Of a stretch of DNA of 31,879 bases, positions 9,701 through 18,643 are shown one piece after another. Source of the stretch: Scleroderma bovista (taxonomy: Eukaryota > Basidiomycota > Agaricomycetes > Boletales > Sclerodermataceae); contig JAYMGJ010000394.1 in the NCBI GenBank assembly GCA_037178675.1, positions 1 to 31,879 on the forward strand. The letters are read 5' to 3'. The notes beneath the pieces were generated by a model, which made no database searches, had not been told where the DNA came from, and saw only the letters and a program-made list of their open reading frames with translations. The stretch's first letter is position 1. Every line of letters begins with the position of its first letter. The position numbers and the translations under genes were made by a program.

Positions 9701-10446
9701 TCCAGAGGGACGATGTCCAGGTCCGGCGGAGTAGAGGCGGAGGAAGAACGAGCCTTTGCTGAGTCGGAGGGACGCAGCTGAAGTTGGTATTTGGTAGATC
9801 CCTCTAATTTGCACGCACGCACGAATGCGGCTGCGTTAATCAGGGAGATGTGCGGAGGGGTGCAAACCGGAGTGTCGACAGATGGCATGGGGCCAGGGTC
9901 AGATTGGCCGGAGAGGCCGGAGACAGGGTTACCGGACTGAACCGGAGAGGGAGTCGACGGGGGCGCTGGCAAACTTTCTGCAAGTGTTCGGAATGTTAAA
10001 CTGCTCAATACCCAGTCAATCAACGGATTGTAGCGGGTGAGCCAGTTATGTCCGAGAACAATTTTGCATTCAGAATCCAGCGGAGTTAGGTAAAAGGTCA
10101 TGGGGGTGACATCACCGGATGCGGGGAACTTCACTGATAGGTCGACGGCTTGAGTAATTACAAAATTCGAGGTACCGTCGAAAAGCTGGAGTACAATCGG
10201 GGAAACGGAGTAAGTGAGGAGAGAGTGTCCGAGAGCATATTTGGTATCTACAAAGCAGTGCGTGGAACCGGAGTCCACAAGCGCACGGAGTTCTGGTAAA
10301 TTGTAAGACAAGAGGAAAACATGGGGCATAAGAGAGTTAGGATCGTAAAGAGCGGACGCGTTGAGGCGGGCCTCCTTGGGTGCACTTCCAGAGTCAACGC
10401 AGCTCACCGGTTGTGCGGAGGGCCGGGAGCTGCTTACTCTTTTTTT
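6724..10446 (-). pseudogene. Gypsy-2 pol (protease, RT, RNase H, integrase, chromodomain) with two TGA stops
   Basis: The frame is open from the -1 slippery site at 10446 and overlaps the end of gag. Domains in order: aspartic protease (ALVDSGSTHCF); RT with YLDD; RNase H ([25 protein letters not shown]); integrase HHCC and DDE core; chromodomain (FEISEIL ... [17 protein letters not shown]). Two in-frame TGA codons, at 8079-8077 and 8016-8014, fall just before and at the start of the integrase zinc region. The frame continues unchanged after each. At the first, Gypsy-1 has Arg, fitting CGA to TGA. These stops separate RT from integrase, so this copy is probably non-autonomous. Pol ends at 6724, convergent with the accessory gene. 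Confidence 0.92.
10434..10446 (-). promoter_or_regulatory. Gag-pol programmed -1 frameshift site
   Basis: Seven A residues (10446-10440, minus strand) lie in the gag frame as TCA AAA AAA GAG TAA, which is an A-AAA-AAA slippery heptamer just before the gag stop (10436-10434). The pol frame is open from this point in the -1 frame. The phase is exactly that needed for -1 slippage. I did not identify a downstream pseudoknot. Confidence 0.7.
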
Positions 10447-11873
10447 GACTCGGAGTTGGCACCCGAGTTAGTAGAGTCCGTCTTACCGGACTCTGCAGCG
10501 ATGGCCGCAGCGCGAGCCTTGGCCTTTTTGGTCTTTTTTGGACAGTTGTCCGCGAAATGACCGGTACCTCCGCAGAACATGCAGAGGTTGTTGTCCAGAC
10601 GCCTTTTGCGCTCGTCTGCAGTTAGCTTCCCGTCCTTACCAAGCTTGTTGGTTAGGTCCGGTCTGGAACCGGAGGAGGACTGGTTGCTGGTTGTCTTGGA
10701 CGAGCCAGAGTTGGCGGAGCTGGGGGAGTTGCCGGTCTTGGCCTGACCGGGCTTGGGGGTGTTGCCTCCGGAGTTGGAGGGCTTGGGGGTGGATGAGGTA
10801 GGCTGGCTCTTTGTCGTACGGGAGATCTCGTCTTTGCGCTCCCAATAGCGCACGTCGATCTCTTGACAAAGAGCCCTCAACCCATGTAGAGTCAGGGGTT
10901 TCCCAACTCGAGCAATTTCGTCCTTGAGACGATCCGGGAGACCGGAGTAGAATAGGCGGCGGAGCGCGCCATCTCCGTAGTCCTGGACCTGGGAGGCGAG
11001 GCGGTTGAAGTCCACGATATACCGCGTAACACGGTGTGCGTCCTTCATCCGGAGATGCTCGAGCTGATGTTCAGCATCAGCGATGGGGTCGTGAGGTCCA
11101 AAGGTGTTCTGGAGCTCAGCGACAAAGTGGACCCAACTGTCCATCCAGAGTGGACGGTCAGCCGGATCGCCGGAGTGCAGTAGGTCCGGTTCGAACCATT
11201 CTAGGGTCATCCCTTTTAGATATGATTGGGCGAAAGTTACCTTTGCCCTATCAAGGCGGAATGCCTTGGCTCGATCCTGGAAACAGAGCTCACACTGGAC
11301 CAAGAAGGTCCTGAGCTTTTTGGGATCCGTACCGTCGAAGGTGTCCGGTTCACGGACTTTGGCACGGGAGGAAGAGGCGTCATTGGTCCGGCGGGAGGAG
11401 CGGGAGAGGCGATTGACGGCGACTGCTAAATTTTGGAAGACAGCCAGACCAGGGTCTAGTTCATCCATGGCATCGACAAACTCATCATCGTCGTCATCAG
11501 CGTTGTCGCCATCTCTGGGGTCGTCCGGATCATCTCCGGGTCCGTCCTCGGGGCCAAACCACTGGTGACGGGCAGGTTCGCGACGTTCCGGAGTGGGGTC
11601 GCGACGGTAGGGGAATCAATCACCAGAAACAGATTCATGGTGACCTAAGTCTGCAGAACCACGAAGGCTCTGAGACGCAGCATCTCGACGCGGAGTCAAA
11701 GGCGCTGTAGGGTTTCGAGCTGTAAAGCTCCGGAATTGGCTTACGGAAGCCGGAGGTTGCCTGCGGTTAGACAGGGCTTGTTGGGCAGCAGAGAGATGGA
11801 GGTTGTCTACTGCACCTGCTTCCTCAGCAAGTGCTGCAGCGGTACGAGCACGAGAGCGCGTAGTCATAGTCAT
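10434..11873 (-). pseudogene. Gypsy-2 gag with one in-frame TGA
   Basis: The frame from ATG 11873 to TAA 10434 would encode 479 aa and is broken only by TGA at 11618-11616. After it, the frame continues through an acidic stretch into a retrotransposon gag domain (DTFDGTDPKKLRTFL ... DRAKVTFAQSYLKG ... WVHFVAELQNTFG), a Ser/Pro/Asn-rich linker and one CCHC zinc knuckle (CMFCGGTGHFADNC, about 10580-10540) that would bind RNA. The TGA sits between Asp and Phe codons and fits CGA to TGA. The start at 11873 lies about 70 nt inside the 5' LTR end, as expected for gag. A downstream ATG at 11468 would give a shorter product that keeps the capsid and knuckle regions. Confidence 0.85.
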
Positions 11874-11942
11874 AAGAAATAGAAGCTAGTTTGCGTATGG
11901 GGTATGGAACAGTGAACCCACACAAGTGTGAGTCTGAAATAC

Positions 11943-12312
11943 TGTCAAGTCCGGGTCTACTCCGGTAGGAGGTCCGGTCAAGTCCGGACGAGCGCGGACG
12001 AAGGGAGAGGGCAGAGGGCTGGACGAGGGATTAGTCCGGCTGGAGTTGGTGACCGCTTGGATTCAACGACAAGGACGACGTGCGTTGATCCCTTGCGTAG
12101 GTTCCGGTCAAGGTGATAGGGACGGAGATGGAGACGGAGACAGACAGAGACTGGAGTAGTGACTAAGTTGATTTCAGACTGAGGTGTACAAGGTAAACCA
12201 GAGGGTACTTATACTAAGTAGAACTAGGGTCGAGTACATACGGTGACAAGTAAACAACCTAATAGCGGACAAGGGATGACCGGAGTTAGGACTAGCTCAG
12301 GTCCGGTGAAAA
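11943..12312 (-). repeat. 5' LTR of Gypsy-2, part of U3 plus R-U5
   Basis: The minus strand ends CTTGACA at 11943, comparable with the Gypsy-1 LTR end TTCTGACA. A TATAAG box (12213-12208) lies in the same GTATAAGTAC context as the Gypsy-1 LTR promoter, and the distance from TATA to LTR end is similar in both. The U3 part stops at 12312, where a 16-bp sequence begins that is repeated at 14445-14460. No TGG primer-binding site directly follows the LTR, so I cannot say how minus-strand DNA is primed. Confidence 0.75.
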
Positions 12313-12929
12313 TAAAGTCAGGACCAGTGTGAGTCAAAGTGTGGACTTGGGTCGGAGTAATAACCCAAACACAACACCAACAAAGGACTACGAAAATGTG
12401 CGAGTGGTGGTTTACCTCCGCGGTGTCCAGAGAGGATGTGCTGAGGAGGGGGGAAGGGGATCTACACCAACAGGGTGATGCAGACGGTGATGCAGGATAC
12501 TCCTGGGGTACAGGAGTAATAGAAGACGAAGGGGATAGGTGTCTGGACTCTTCCTAAAGCCTAGGAAGTGTCAAAGCGGGGATTGGGTTGACTGGGACTG
12601 AAACAGTGATACTACACCTAGAGGTTGGTGCAGCAAAGGGGCAAGGGGGCTCCTGACGTCCAGAAGCAATAGGGGATGAAGGATTGACAGGCTAGACTCC
12701 GCTTGAGCCTAGAGAAAGACTTGGACTTGAATAGATTGGATAAAACTTGAATATCAGAGCCTTTAGACCTTCACTGAAGCCTACAAGACTCAAAGAGCTG
12801 AGGGGATACTGACTGAGAGGGACTGAGAGAGAGATAATTTCGTGCTATTTTTGGGTCTTCTTTCACTGGGCTGAGCCCAGGGGTTTAAATACATGGGGGG
12901 GCACAGCATTAAAGTACAAAAAGAGAAGG

Positions 12930-13180
12930 GAGTAAGCAGAATTTGTCAAGGATTGGTAAGGGATTGGTAAGAGCTTTGTAAGGGGTTTGTAAGCGATCAG
13001 TAAGCAAGGGATAAGCAGGAATGAGTAAGCATAGGAAGCATGAATAAGCTGCTGAGTAAAGGAATGAGTAAGCTGCATGACAAGATTGATTGGTAAGGGA
13101 GTGAGTCATCAGCTGAGTAATATACCAAAAATGCGAAAGGGATAGAGTAATACTGATGACAAGAGAGCATCAGTAAGCAA
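12930..13180 (+). repeat. GTAAG-rich short-motif array
   Basis: GTAAG recurs about ten times in 250 bp (CTTAC on the minus strand), in contexts such as GGTAAGGGAT, TGTAAGC and AGTAAGC. It lies upstream of the TTTAAAT box on the minus strand, where U3 enhancer repeats of an LTR would be. No function is established. Confidence 0.5.
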
Positions 13181-13505
13181 GGGATGAGTCACTGCACAGC
13201 AGAAGGAGTCATTGATGCACAGCCTAAGAAGTTTGATGGGGGGCTGTGTACCATCAGGAATTTGATGGGACAACAATGGGGAAGATCTGGGATTAATAGG
13301 GGGATTGATCCGAGACAAAACAGCCACAAGAAGGGTACCAGGGGTCCAGAGGTCTTTTTGGGGGGTCAGCATACACTAAGGTATAGTGCATGTGTTCTAG
13401 CGCCGCTGAAGCGCAACCATGGGCTCCCTTGACGAGCTCTCTTCTGGGAAAGAACGAGAGAGGGTTCTTCTTCCTAATAGCACTATAAAGTGGGGGGAAT
13501 AAATG

Positions 13506-13898
13506 TCATGGTGCTGGGGGATGTCGTCTGAAAGTAGGGAAGCGGATAGAGTATTGAATTCGACGCATCCAGGGAAGTGAGACAAACGACAGAGGAAGAT
13601 GGACATGGCAAGTATCTGGGAGGAAGGGACCATAGGCTGAGGGCTCAGGGGACACAGAGACAACCAGAGAAGACTTCTCAAGCTTGACAATAGACCTAAG
13701 ATGACCAAAGTACGTCCTTGACGCAGGACTGACGAGGAGAACGCGCTGACCGAGAACGAGAGGGACTGAGGGAGCAGGCTGGGAAGATATGTGCCAGGCA
13801 GTGCACGGGAACTCTCGGAGAGGCTGTCCTAAGAGCAGGACATAGTGGAGATCTGCAGCAATAGCGGAGAAATGATCCAGAGAAAATACGGACTCCAT
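13506..13898 (-). CDS. Unrecognised 130-aa ORF within the 2.1-kb insertion
   Basis: This open frame starts at ATG 13898 and stops at 13506. An overlapping frame (13708-13397) continues the open reading further, so a frame-broken longer gene is possible. The product is rich in Ser, Pro, Leu and Arg and I recognise no domain. It could be a decayed retroelement gag or chance. Confidence 0.25.
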   Translation of the reverse strand: MESVFSLDHFSAIAADLHYVLLLGQPLREFPCTAWHISSQPAPSVPLVLGQRVLLVSPASRTYFGHLRSIVKLEKSSLVVSVSPEPSAYGPFLPDTCHVHLPLSFVSLPWMRRIQYSIRFPTFRRHPPAP

Positions 13899-14159
13899 AG
13901 TGAGTGATGAAGCGAACGTCTGGATTGCGGGGGGAATATCTCCGTGGGAAATGAACGGATTTGCGTCGGAACTTGACAGGCAGATAGACCACGTTCTAGG
14001 CTCTCTGATGGTATAGTCACGTGCCTGATAGCTTCAGAAACGACGGAGCTATTCAAAATATCGGAATGCCGGCACTGGGCGCCTAAAAATGACATTTGGG
14101 CGCTAAAAATCATTTCTTCTCTTTCTCCTTCATTTCTCCATCAATTCTTCAGCTTCTTT

Positions 14160-14425
14160 GATCGTTCTGGTATGGGAGTTGGACTGCAGACGTGTGCATT
14201 CCTTTCTCATACCACAATTGACGTTATTCCTTCAGTTTCTTCTGCTTCTTGGCGGTTCTCGTGCGATAGATGACTGTCTGCATTGGCATTCATCTCTCGC
14301 ATCAGGATAGTCGTCTTGTGCGATAGATGGCTACAATGAGGGTCCATCGTGCTTATCCTTCGCATAAGGATCATTCGATATAGGCGTTATCTTCCATGTT
14401 CACTGTACCAAACCTGTTTGGTGCG
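14160..14425 (+). other. Cluster of stem-loops at the right end of the 2.1-kb insertion
   Basis: Successive inverted repeats are visible: TGGTATG paired with CATACCA; TGCGATAGATGA paired with TCATCTCTCGCA (11 of 12); ATCCTT-cgcat-AAGGAT; and ACCAAAC-ct-GTTTGGT. TGCGATAGATG occurs twice. The cluster ends about 20 bp before the A-rich tail, so it could be a structured 3' end of a retroposed RNA. Confidence 0.55.
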
Positions 14426-14460
14426 TGACACCGGGTAAAATAAATCAGGTCCGGTGAAAA

Positions 14461-14688
14461 AGCTACAAGGTATAGGATATATCGAGTTCACGGAGAACTC
14501 ACGTCAAGGCAGGGTAGACGGCGAGGTGTAGTAAGAGCGAATGGAGTATAGACCAAGGGTCGTAGTTAGCGGAAGGTTATCTGCGCGACCGTTGACCGGA
14601 GTAACTGAGAACGACCGGAGTTGAGCTGTAGGCCTGCGATGTGACTGGAGTAACCGGATATGGTCCGGAGTTGGACATGGTCGTAACA
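14461..14688 (-). repeat. 5' LTR of Gypsy-2, outer U3 part
   Basis: The LTR starts TGTTACGACC at 14688 on the minus strand. Bases 14518-14688 match 5198-5368 with two differences. Bases 14461-14517 are the continuation lost from the 3' LTR where Gypsy-1 inserted. CCGGAGT motifs lie at 14596, 14615 and 14665; a fourth at 14645 is changed to CTGGAGT. Together with 11943-12312 the full LTR is about 598 bp. Confidence 0.87.
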
Positions 14689-16626
14689 GCCCCCGTGGAT
14701 GCTTTAGCAAAAACCACCTTCACGAATGCTCCGGGTGTGGTGACCCTAACCACAGCGCTCAAGGGTGCTCCCGCAGCCAACCAGCTGCTTCAGCGTAGAC
14801 AAACCAAAGCAGTCACACCATACCGGGTCGATGGCTGGCGAAGTCTCCTGTCTAAATACGGCCTGGATTGTAAATACCCGTTCATAGTTGACCAGCTGAC
14901 GCATGGCTTCAGCGTGCGTGCCCCCATCGTCGCACACTCTTTTACCCCCCCCAACAACCCTTCCATTACGATACACCGAGAAGCCTTTAATACCATTGTT
15001 TACAAAGAGTTTGAGAAAGATCGCTACTTAGGCCCCTTTACCCGTAACCAACTGGAACGAACCATTGGGTTTTTCCAGTCCTCCCCCCTAACCATCATCC
15101 CTAAAGCAGGGAAGCCAGGTCGCTTCCGATTAATCCAGAATCTGTCGTACCCGAATATACCTAGTCATGGCGGCATATTATCTATAAACTCACAGGTTGA
15201 CTCAAACCTGTTCCCCTGCACATGGGGGACATTTGCCACTACATGCACACTGATTTACTCCCTTCCCCCAGACTGCCAAGGGGCAACTCGTGACGTGGCC
15301 GAAGCATATCGCACCATACCGTTGCATTCCTCACAATGGCCAGCTCTAGTGGTTCGGATAGGGGAAAACCCCCCCACCTTTGCAGTCGACACTGCCCTCT
15401 GCTTTGGATATGGACCATCAGCGGGGACCTACGGAGGCTTAAGAGACATCAGTCTTGACATCATGCGTGCAGCAGGGATTGGACCAATTATCGCATGGGT
15501 TGATGATCATCTCTTCATCAGAATACCACGCAACCAAATCCACAAGTACAATACAACCCGTTCCCGACAGGCAACAACGATCCAGGCTAATGGGGGTCCC
15601 TTGCAAGACGGTGGACGCATCTGGTTTAAAGGGCAGTGCCTGGCAGATGGCACACACGAGGAGTTTGCCGAAGACTGCCATTTCCCAATCCAGGAAATGA
15701 CAACCACCTCAGGGTTCGCTTTCTCCTTCGAACATATCAATGTCATCTCAGATCAGCTTGGCATCCCGTGGGAACCAACAAAGGACACCCCCTTCTCTTC
15801 GAAACCCACCTTCATGGGCTTCGAATGGGATTTAGAAAATAAAACTGTTATGCTAACACGCGGAAAGTGCGACAAATATTTATCTGCAATAAAGGAGTGG
15901 TCCAGATCAGCTAAACACACGTTAGAAGACGTGCAAAAGTTGCATGGACGCTTATCACACGCATCTCTGGTCATCCCCGAGGGTAGCGCTTACTTAACGT
16001 CACTTCAAGCCATGCTGGGCATTTTCGGCAGCAACCCGTTCATGTCCCGCACACCCCCACGCAGCTTGACAGCTGACCTGCAGTGGTGGTCCCACGCATT
16101 GACCTCCAGTCCCCCACTCCCCATCCCCCACCACATTCATTCCCTCAATCTCAACGCCTTTTCTGATGCCAGCTCCGGTTTCGGACTGGCAGTCACAATC
16201 AGGAACAGATGGCGTGCATGGAGACTCCACAAAGACTGGAAAAGAGATGAGCGAGACATCGGGTGGGCTGAGAGTGTCGCATTCGAAATGCTCATTCGAA
16301 TATTATTAACCATTGACCCCTCCAGCACACCGCTCACGGTTTATGGTGATAACCAAGGAGTCATCGAAGCCTGGCGGAAGGGACACAGCCACAACAAACC
16401 CACCAATGGGTCCTTCCGACGGATCCATGCAATCCTGGCGCCCCCTCCCCGTAGGGTCTTCGCAAAGTACATACCCAGTAAAAGAAATCCAGCAGATGGT
16501 CCTTCGCGGGGCAAGTATCCCCCCGCCAAACTTACACTCCCGCGCATCCAAATTCCCGATGACATCGCCCACCTCATCTTCGACTTTGACGACCCATGCT
16601 GTGGCCAACTCAGCATCCAGCATTAA
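14689..16626 (+). CDS. Reverse transcriptase-RNase H of the YR retroelement, 5' truncated
   Basis: The open frame can be extended into the Gypsy-2 LTR (ATG at 14641), but the first 16 codons there are LTR sequence. True element sequence starts at 14689 (APVDALAKTT). The RT region contains PKAGKPGRFRLIQNLSYPN and the catalytic motif WVDDHLF (the two Asp codons at 15502-15507). RNase H follows with acidic residues in FSDASSG, AESVAFE, YGDNQGV and RNPADGPSRG (about 16150-16510). The enzyme would copy the element RNA into DNA. No methyltransferase domain is seen. About 645 codons remain without stops, so decay since the Gypsy-2 insertion is slight. The C-terminal part overlaps the recombinase ORF in the next frame. 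Confidence 0.88.
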   Translation, partial: APVDALAKTTFTNAPGVVTLTTALKGAPAANQLLQRRQTKAVTPYRVDGWRSLLSKYGLDCKYPFIVDQLTHGFSVRAPIVAHSFTPPNNPSITIHREAFNTIVYKEFEKDRYLGPFTRNQLERTIGFFQSSPLTIIPKAGKPGRFRLIQNLSYPNIPSHGGILSINSQVDSNLFPCTWGTFATTCTLIYSLPPDCQGATRDVAEAYRTIPLHSSQWPALVVRIGENPPTFAVDTALCFGYGPSAGTYGGLRDISLDIMRAAGIGPIIAWVDDHLFIRIPRNQIHKYNTTRSRQATTIQANGGPLQDGGRIWFKGQCLADGTHEEFAEDCHFPIQEMTTTSGFAFSFEHINVISDQLGIPWEPTKDTPFSSKPTFMGFEWDLENKTVMLTRGKCDKYLSAIKEWSRSAKHTLEDVQKLHGRLSHASLVIPEGSAYLTSLQAMLGIFGSNPFMSRTPPRSLTADLQWWSHALTSSPPLPIPHHIHSLNLNAFSDASSGFGLAVTIRNRWRAWRLHKDWKRDERDIGWAESVAFEMLIRILLTIDPSSTPLTVYGDNQGVIEAWRKGHSHNKPTNGSFRRIHAILAPPPRRVFAKYIPSKRNPADGPSRGKYPPAKLTLPRIQIPDDIAHLIFDFDDPCCGQLSIQH

Positions 16627-17854
16627 TTTTCATTCAATTCAACCTCTCCCTTCCGTCTCAATTTCGCAGAACAATCAGCCCCCCTTCACCAGTGCTAATA
16701 ATAGTTCTTCTCAACCCCTTATTCCCCCATATCCGGCCAACCTAACTCCCCGCCCATCAGTTTTCCGCCCACACTGCCCTGCAAAGGACAGGTTAGCCCA
16801 GTGGGTCCCTCATCCAGACATCTTGCAGAAACTCGGCACGCTGGCTGCTCCTGATCTACAAGATCGAGTGAAATCGGTGGTAATTCAGGGCTGGTCGGAA
16901 CAGACCAGAGCATCTTATGGCGCAGGTCTTCTAGTTTTCCACGTTTTTTGTGATAGCCGGGAGATTCCCGAGCAGGAGCGGGCCCCAGCAAGCACTAATT
17001 TAATTTCGATGTTCATATCTGTTCTTTCAGGTCTCTATTCCGGAAAAACTATTCATGGCTACATATATGGCGTCCGCGCATGGCACACAGTGAACGGATT
17101 GCCTTGGGCACTACACGAAGACCAAATCTCAACCATGCTGAAAGGTGCGGCAAGGTTAGCCCCCCCTACTGCCAAACAGGACCGGCGGCAACCTGTCACT
17201 GCGGAGATAATCGCAGCCATCAGAAGGACTCTAACACTAAATGAACCATTCGACACCGCCTTCTTTGCTTGCCTAACAACCGTCTTCTATTCGGCGGCAA
17301 GAGTGGGCGAGTTTACCCTTAAACGGCTTAACGCCTTTGACCCTGTGGAACACATCACGCCTGCCCAAGTTCGAGATGATACGGACAGAAACGGTTTCCA
17401 AACAAAGGTCTTCTCGCTCCCGCGGACCAAATCCAGTCAGAATGGAGAAGAAGTTAATTGGGCACGACAAAGCGGCCCCACTGATCCGCTGGCTGCCTTT
17501 GACAATCATCTCGAAGTGAACAGCCCCCCCAACAACGGCCCGCTCTTTGCATACAAGAAGGACCGCACCTACCGTCCTCTAACTCGACAGGCATTCATAT
17601 CGCACCTAAAAAAGGCGGCGAAAATGGCAGGTCATGATGACATACAAGGCCATGGCATTAGAATAGGTGCTACTTTGGAGTATCTATTAAGAGGCATCCC
17701 CTTCGATGTCATGAAGGTCAAAGGCCGATGGGCCAGCGACGCATTCCGGTTGTACTTACGAAGACACAACCAAATTTTGGCGCCTTACATGCAGGCTATG
17801 CCACCAGAGACGGCACTCGAATTCACGAGAATTGCAATGCCCCCAGTTCGCTGA
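16559..17854 (+). CDS. Tyrosine recombinase of the YR retroelement
   Basis: The frame is open from 16313, overlapping the RT ORF by about 310 bp. I place the start at ATG 16559 because upstream residues mirror the RNase H coding region; a start at 16313 or frameshifted expression is possible. The N-terminal SAM-like core-binding region (WSEQTRASYGAGL...) is followed by a catalytic domain with Arg (SAARVGEF), His-x-x-Arg (GHGIRIGAT), Trp in GRWASDAF and the nucleophile Tyr (FRLYLRRH, about 17753). The R-H-R-W-Y set is complete, so the enzyme looks active. It would integrate circular DNA by site-specific recombination without a target duplication (family knowledge). Confidence 0.88.
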   Translation: MTSPTSSSTLTTHAVANSASSINFHSIQPLPSVSISQNNQPPFTSANNSSSQPLIPPYPANLTPRPSVFRPHCPAKDRLAQWVPHPDILQKLGTLAAPDLQDRVKSVVIQGWSEQTRASYGAGLLVFHVFCDSREIPEQERAPASTNLISMFISVLSGLYSGKTIHGYIYGVRAWHTVNGLPWALHEDQISTMLKGAARLAPPTAKQDRRQPVTAEIIAAIRRTLTLNEPFDTAFFACLTTVFYSAARVGEFTLKRLNAFDPVEHITPAQVRDDTDRNGFQTKVFSLPRTKSSQNGEEVNWARQSGPTDPLAAFDNHLEVNSPPNNGPLFAYKKDRTYRPLTRQAFISHLKKAAKMAGHDDIQGHGIRIGATLEYLLRGIPFDVMKVKGRWASDAFRLYLRRHNQILAPYMQAMPPETALEFTRIAMPPVR

Positions 17855-18094
17855 GTGAGTATCTCGCCCCTCCTAGCCTTAGGGATCCGAGCGTAGCTTT
17901 CGTCGCGTCGGGCCTACCATTCTGGGAAACGCAGCTAACGCTCGTCTCCTTTAGGCTTGTTCTGATCGCGACCGTAAGGCGCTTCGCGCCTTCGCCCACT
18001 CGCTCTCTGCTCAACGCTACCGCTTCCCTTTTTTTCTTAGCTCCGTCTCAGACTGAAGTGCAAAGACAGTAGTTTCTATTACTATAGTTCCCTC

Positions 18095-18225
18095 AGTAGC
18101 TTGCCAGACTACTGAGGGTGAGTACCTTTCCTACTAACCACTTACTATCTACTAATACCTTGTAGTTACCTACAGGTATATACTAATATAATAGTAGCTT
18201 GCCAGACTACTGAGGTTACCTACAG
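18095..18225 (+). repeat. Direct repeats with internal hairpin at the right end of the YR element
   Basis: A 23-bp unit occurs at 18095-18117 and 18193-18215. It is itself an inverted repeat (AGTAG...CTACT around CTTGCCAGA; at the first copy CCCTCAGTAG pairs with CTACTGAGGG). GTTACCTACAG occurs at 18165 and again at 18215, abutting the second copy. I interpret these as recombinase-site repeats. Confidence 0.65.
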
Positions 18226-18643
18226 ATCTCTCCTTCTCCCTTCTTTCAGGCTAGACCTTCCCTGTGCAGACCACCACCTTTCTATACAGCACTGGACAGC
18301 ACTGGACAGCACCCCCTTGTTTTGCTGATTTGAATGCAGAGGTGCCATCTATCCATACTACTCAACTCTTCTCATCTCAGCAACATATCTTACATATATA
18401 GCATAGGGCTTTCAGGGCAGCCTATTCACACCAGGTCACCTGGGGTCACTTCCTCTGGCTATGAATGCCATTTCATCCAAGTCTGAACAAGGCATTAGGC
18501 CCACTAGAGTCCCAACATAAACAGTGCTAAAGCTCAAGGTATATGTGGATCACTGAAGCAATCCTACTAATCTGATACACAATGGTGATGGTGGTAGCAG
18601 CAGTTTTGGCGAAGGCTTCCTTAGATTGTCATCATCCCTCTAG
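18226..18643. other. Gene-free spacer between YR element and VPS4
   Basis: No coding region is evident. It holds a short tandem repeat (AGCACTGGAC twice near 18286) and presumably the VPS4 3' untranslated region. Confidence 0.5.

Larger units (their letters stand above)
12313..14444. mobile_element. 2.1-kb insertion of unknown class in the Gypsy-2 5' LTR
   Basis: The sequence TCAGGTCCGGTGAAAA occurs exactly at both edges (12297-12312 and 14445-14460), and the LTR continues on either side. It is therefore a target-site duplication. Its 16-bp length fits target-primed reverse transcription better than most DNA transposons or LTR elements. The insert ends GGGTAAAATAAA on the plus strand, like a short A-rich tail. 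It encodes no recognisable transposase or RT. Inside are an LTR-like minus-strand promoter area (TTTAAAT at 12884-12890 near a perfect inverted repeat CTGGGCTGAGCCCAG), a GTAAG-rich stretch (12930-13180), minus-strand ORF fragments (13400-14110) and a hairpin cluster (14160-14425). It may be composite. Confidence 0.7.
5198..14688 (-). mobile_element. Gypsy-2: Ty3/gypsy chromovirus, near complete but degraded and twice interrupted
   Basis: In minus-strand order: 5' LTR (14688-14461 plus 12312-11943, split by a 2.1-kb insert), gag (11873-10434), pol in the -1 frame (to 6724), an antisense accessory gene (5534-6552), a polypurine tract, and the 3' LTR (5368-5198, cut by Gypsy-1). Gag has one in-frame TGA and pol has two. 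The 171 bp that can be compared between the two LTRs differ at two positions by eye, so insertion was fairly recent. The element sits inside the RT ORF of the tyrosine-recombinase retroelement; its target duplication on the right would be GCCCC at 14689. Confidence 0.9.
14689..18225 (+). mobile_element. DIRS/Ngaro-like tyrosine-recombinase retroelement, left end lost
   Basis: An RT-RNase H ORF is followed by an overlapping tyrosine-recombinase ORF, and there is no DDE integrase. This is the defining layout of YR retroelements. Right of the genes, a 23-bp unit is directly repeated at 18095-18117 and 18193-18215, and GTTACCTACAG at 18165 and 18215. This resembles the B1-A2-B2 right end of Ngaro/PAT-type split direct repeats. 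The element is interrupted at 14688 by Gypsy-2; its 5' part would lie left of the window. The right end is an estimate. Confidence 0.8.

Noticed and set aside
14641..14688. RT ORF start at ATG 14641 as a native or fused start
   Set aside because: These 16 codons are Gypsy-2 LTR sequence; the open frame across the junction is probably chance.
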